Assembly: GCA_943736015.1 (NCBI GenBank)
Contig: OX031070.1
Coordinates: forward strand, 38,804,173 to 38,868,172
DNA from: Tridacna crocea
Lineage: Eukaryota; Mollusca; Bivalvia; Cardiida; Cardiidae
Direction: 5' to 3'
DNA: 64,000 nucleotides
Of the stretch, positions 63,701 to 64,000 are shown piece after piece. Position 1 is the stretch's first letter. Every line of letters begins with the position of its first letter. The notes under the pieces were generated by a model that saw only the letters and a list, made by a program, of their open reading frames with translations, was not told where the DNA came from and made no database searches. A program made the translations under genes and the position numbers.

Positions 63701-64000
63701 AACTGGCATTCTTACAGGAACTTTTGAAGGTCTCAACCAACATACATTTCCTCGTGTTTTCTCTGTGCGGATAATTGTAGAATGGGAAAACGAGGCAGAC
63801 ATGTAAACATGATTAAGAGTGCACAAATTCATTCGCTTGTTGAAATTTATGAATTTGCAAGTGTTGTGTGCTCTGCATTCTCTTACACATTCCACTATGT
63901 CCACGTGTCTGCTCGTTTCAAAAAGGTAGAGATTCCTTTTGTCGATGACTGCGAGTGTTGAGAACTTGATCTCCGACATAATGTTGGCCTGTGATGGGGC
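54579..64000 (-). CDS. PAN-CCP-C-type-lectin secreted protein, gene B (5' end cut by the window)
   Basis: Minus-strand exons 64000-63716 (partial), 62644-62578, 62255-62054, 59125-58989 and 54781-54579 total 894 nt, or 297 residues, all in phase. The order is the same as gene A: PAN/apple (RHVDIVECVRECRAHNTCKF then INFNKRMNLC, GNVCWLRP), linker, CCP-like (GNMYAVGSKQAYGCLNHSTN, VCEPNGNWSL, NPC) and C-type-lectin-like (QSEAAKRCNKENARLLIV ... ENYTCATTNGNWELSPTNC ... YICETAF). The ATG at 63979 aligns inside the mature part of gene A, and the frame stays open to the edge, so the signal peptide and true start lie beyond 64000. Like gene A it lacks EPN/QPD. AATAAA on this strand first occurs inside a TH1 element about 125 bp past the stop. 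Confidence 0.87.
54909..55111 (-). mobile_element. TH1 element
   Basis: TTAA ends; core gctgtttaccagc, about 25 bp shorter than typical. Lectin gene B intron 4. Confidence 0.87.
55112..57590. other. Intron 4 of lectin gene B, no gene seen
   Basis: AT-rich. Only poly-T/A tracts and a short (ACA)n at 57423-57437 were noticed. Confidence 0.4.
57597..57655. repeat. Hairpin
   Basis: agttattgacgagcaaacaa and its exact mirror (23-bp arms) around a 13-base loop. Confidence 0.8.
57832..57995 (-). repeat. Dispersed sequence, second copy of 52853-53055
   Basis: See the other copy. Found in the opposite orientation in intron 4 of lectin gene B. Confidence 0.45.
58989..59125 (-). CDS. Lectin gene B exon 4: N-terminal half of the C-type lectin domain
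   Basis: The acceptor is atgagcattcag and the donor is GTAGGT. It encodes YISDVTVTQSEAAKRCNKEN then ARLLIVTRQEKFQDLQAHFG and SGSRFA. Confidence 0.85.
60106..61486 (+). mobile_element. Pearl/Helitron-like element with a different core
   Basis: Left end caaaagggccaaaatagccc, then ggatcgctcac; about seven units of about 168 bp (ccagagccatgtttcttgat); right end gacgcacttacgcacggcgg, hairpin gagcacattgtgctc at 61458 and aggtgagctaaaa. Termini match 44204-46352; the core does not. Lectin gene B intron 3. Confidence 0.85.
62054..62255 (-). CDS. Lectin gene B exon 3: sushi/CCP-like module
   Basis: The acceptor is ttttaaaaacag and the donor is GTAAGT. Core: FEHYGNMYAVGSKQAYGCLN then HSTNTMYKQIDVCEPNGNWS. 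It ends two bases into a codon like gene A, and would read TAG if not spliced. Confidence 0.87.
62578..62644 (-). CDS. Lectin gene B exon 2: short linker
   Basis: The acceptor is ggttcttttgcag and the donor is GTATGT. The 67 nt encode GIYANHSSNLNSYDPGTTWE then VQ plus one base that completes a Tyr codon with exon 3. Confidence 0.7.
62985..63000 (+). repeat. (TA)n microsatellite
   Basis: About eight ta units. Confidence 0.8.
63042..63195 (-). mobile_element. TH1 element, diverged
   Basis: gttaacgtattacctgaaaa, aagacttgttaaaat and one palindrome arm (aaaaggagaaaatgctggtt). Lectin gene B intron 1. Confidence 0.6.
63389..63485 (+). repeat. tRNA-like SINE head
   Basis: gccaagtaactcagtcggta, then acgtgcacgg with B-box-like ttgttcgaattc; the acceptor-like ends gccgagcc/ggcttggtc can pair. 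Confidence 0.6.
63716..64000 (-). CDS. Lectin gene B exon 1 (partial): PAN domain
   Basis: Open from the window edge and ends on a whole codon before GTAAGA. Conserved Cys positions match gene A (VEC, REC, TCKF, NLC, VCW). Confidence 0.87.

Noticed and set aside
1-64000. Retrovirus, LTR element or Polinton
   Set aside because: No capsid, protease, integrase, envelope or paired long terminal direct repeats were recognised on either strand.

Overview
This is eukaryotic, AT-rich, intron-bearing DNA that most resembles a bivalve mollusc (a marine clam). That assignment is an inference from three things: tRNA-derived SINEs with the core motif around gtgtttaacgccgttt, pearl/Helitron-like elements that open with gggccatgatggccctg and close with ctcaggtgagctaaaa, and secreted lectin-type genes. 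I cannot name the species. I saw no operons, no CRISPR array, and no retroviral, LTR or Polinton-like coding sequence.

Four protein-coding genes can be assembled by hand from exon homology, splice sites and phase. Two on the plus strand are tandem paralogues of a type I membrane protein: signal peptide, CUB domain, LDL-receptor class A domain, transmembrane helix, basic stop-transfer and a short Pro/Gln/Tyr-rich cytoplasmic tail with a PPxY motif. The first enters the window in its last introns (exons 747-949 and 2753-2977). The second is complete in six exons (15497-23763, 286 codons). Two on the minus strand are tandem paralogues of a secreted protein: PAN/apple domain, short linker exon, sushi/CCP-like domain and C-type-lectin-like domain. 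The first is complete in five exons (38299-28781, 322 codons). The second (64000-54579) loses only its signal-peptide start to the window edge. All exon phases agree within each pair. The complete plus-strand gene and the complete minus-strand gene are convergent. All four domains suit extracellular recognition or adhesion, so the locus is plausibly immune- or surface-related, but no function is shown by the sequence.

Most of the rest is non-coding mobile DNA. The dominant family, here called TH1, is about 230 bp, TTAA-flanked, with a near-perfect central palindrome of about 40-50 bp. About 38 copies or fragments are visible. A second TTAA family (TH2, palindrome gcagtctgatcttgatct), a third (TTAAAGGTGG ends, including a 3.2 kb foldback at 44154-47406), several hairpin elements, LINE 3' ends, SINEs and three pearl/Helitron-like elements with internal minisatellites fill introns and intergenic DNA.

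Layout: 1-2977, 3' end of CUB/LDLa gene 1. 3000-15400, repeat-rich, including a tandem 520-bp triplication (4519-5799) and a 5-kb TC-microsatellite/TH1 cluster (7900-13400). 15497-23763, CUB/LDLa gene 2. 24000-28700, hairpin elements. 28781-38299, lectin gene A. 39000-54290, intergenic, with inverted AT-rich 42-bp arrays (41971-42732 and 48115-48850) around pearl-like and foldback elements. 54579-64000, lectin gene B.
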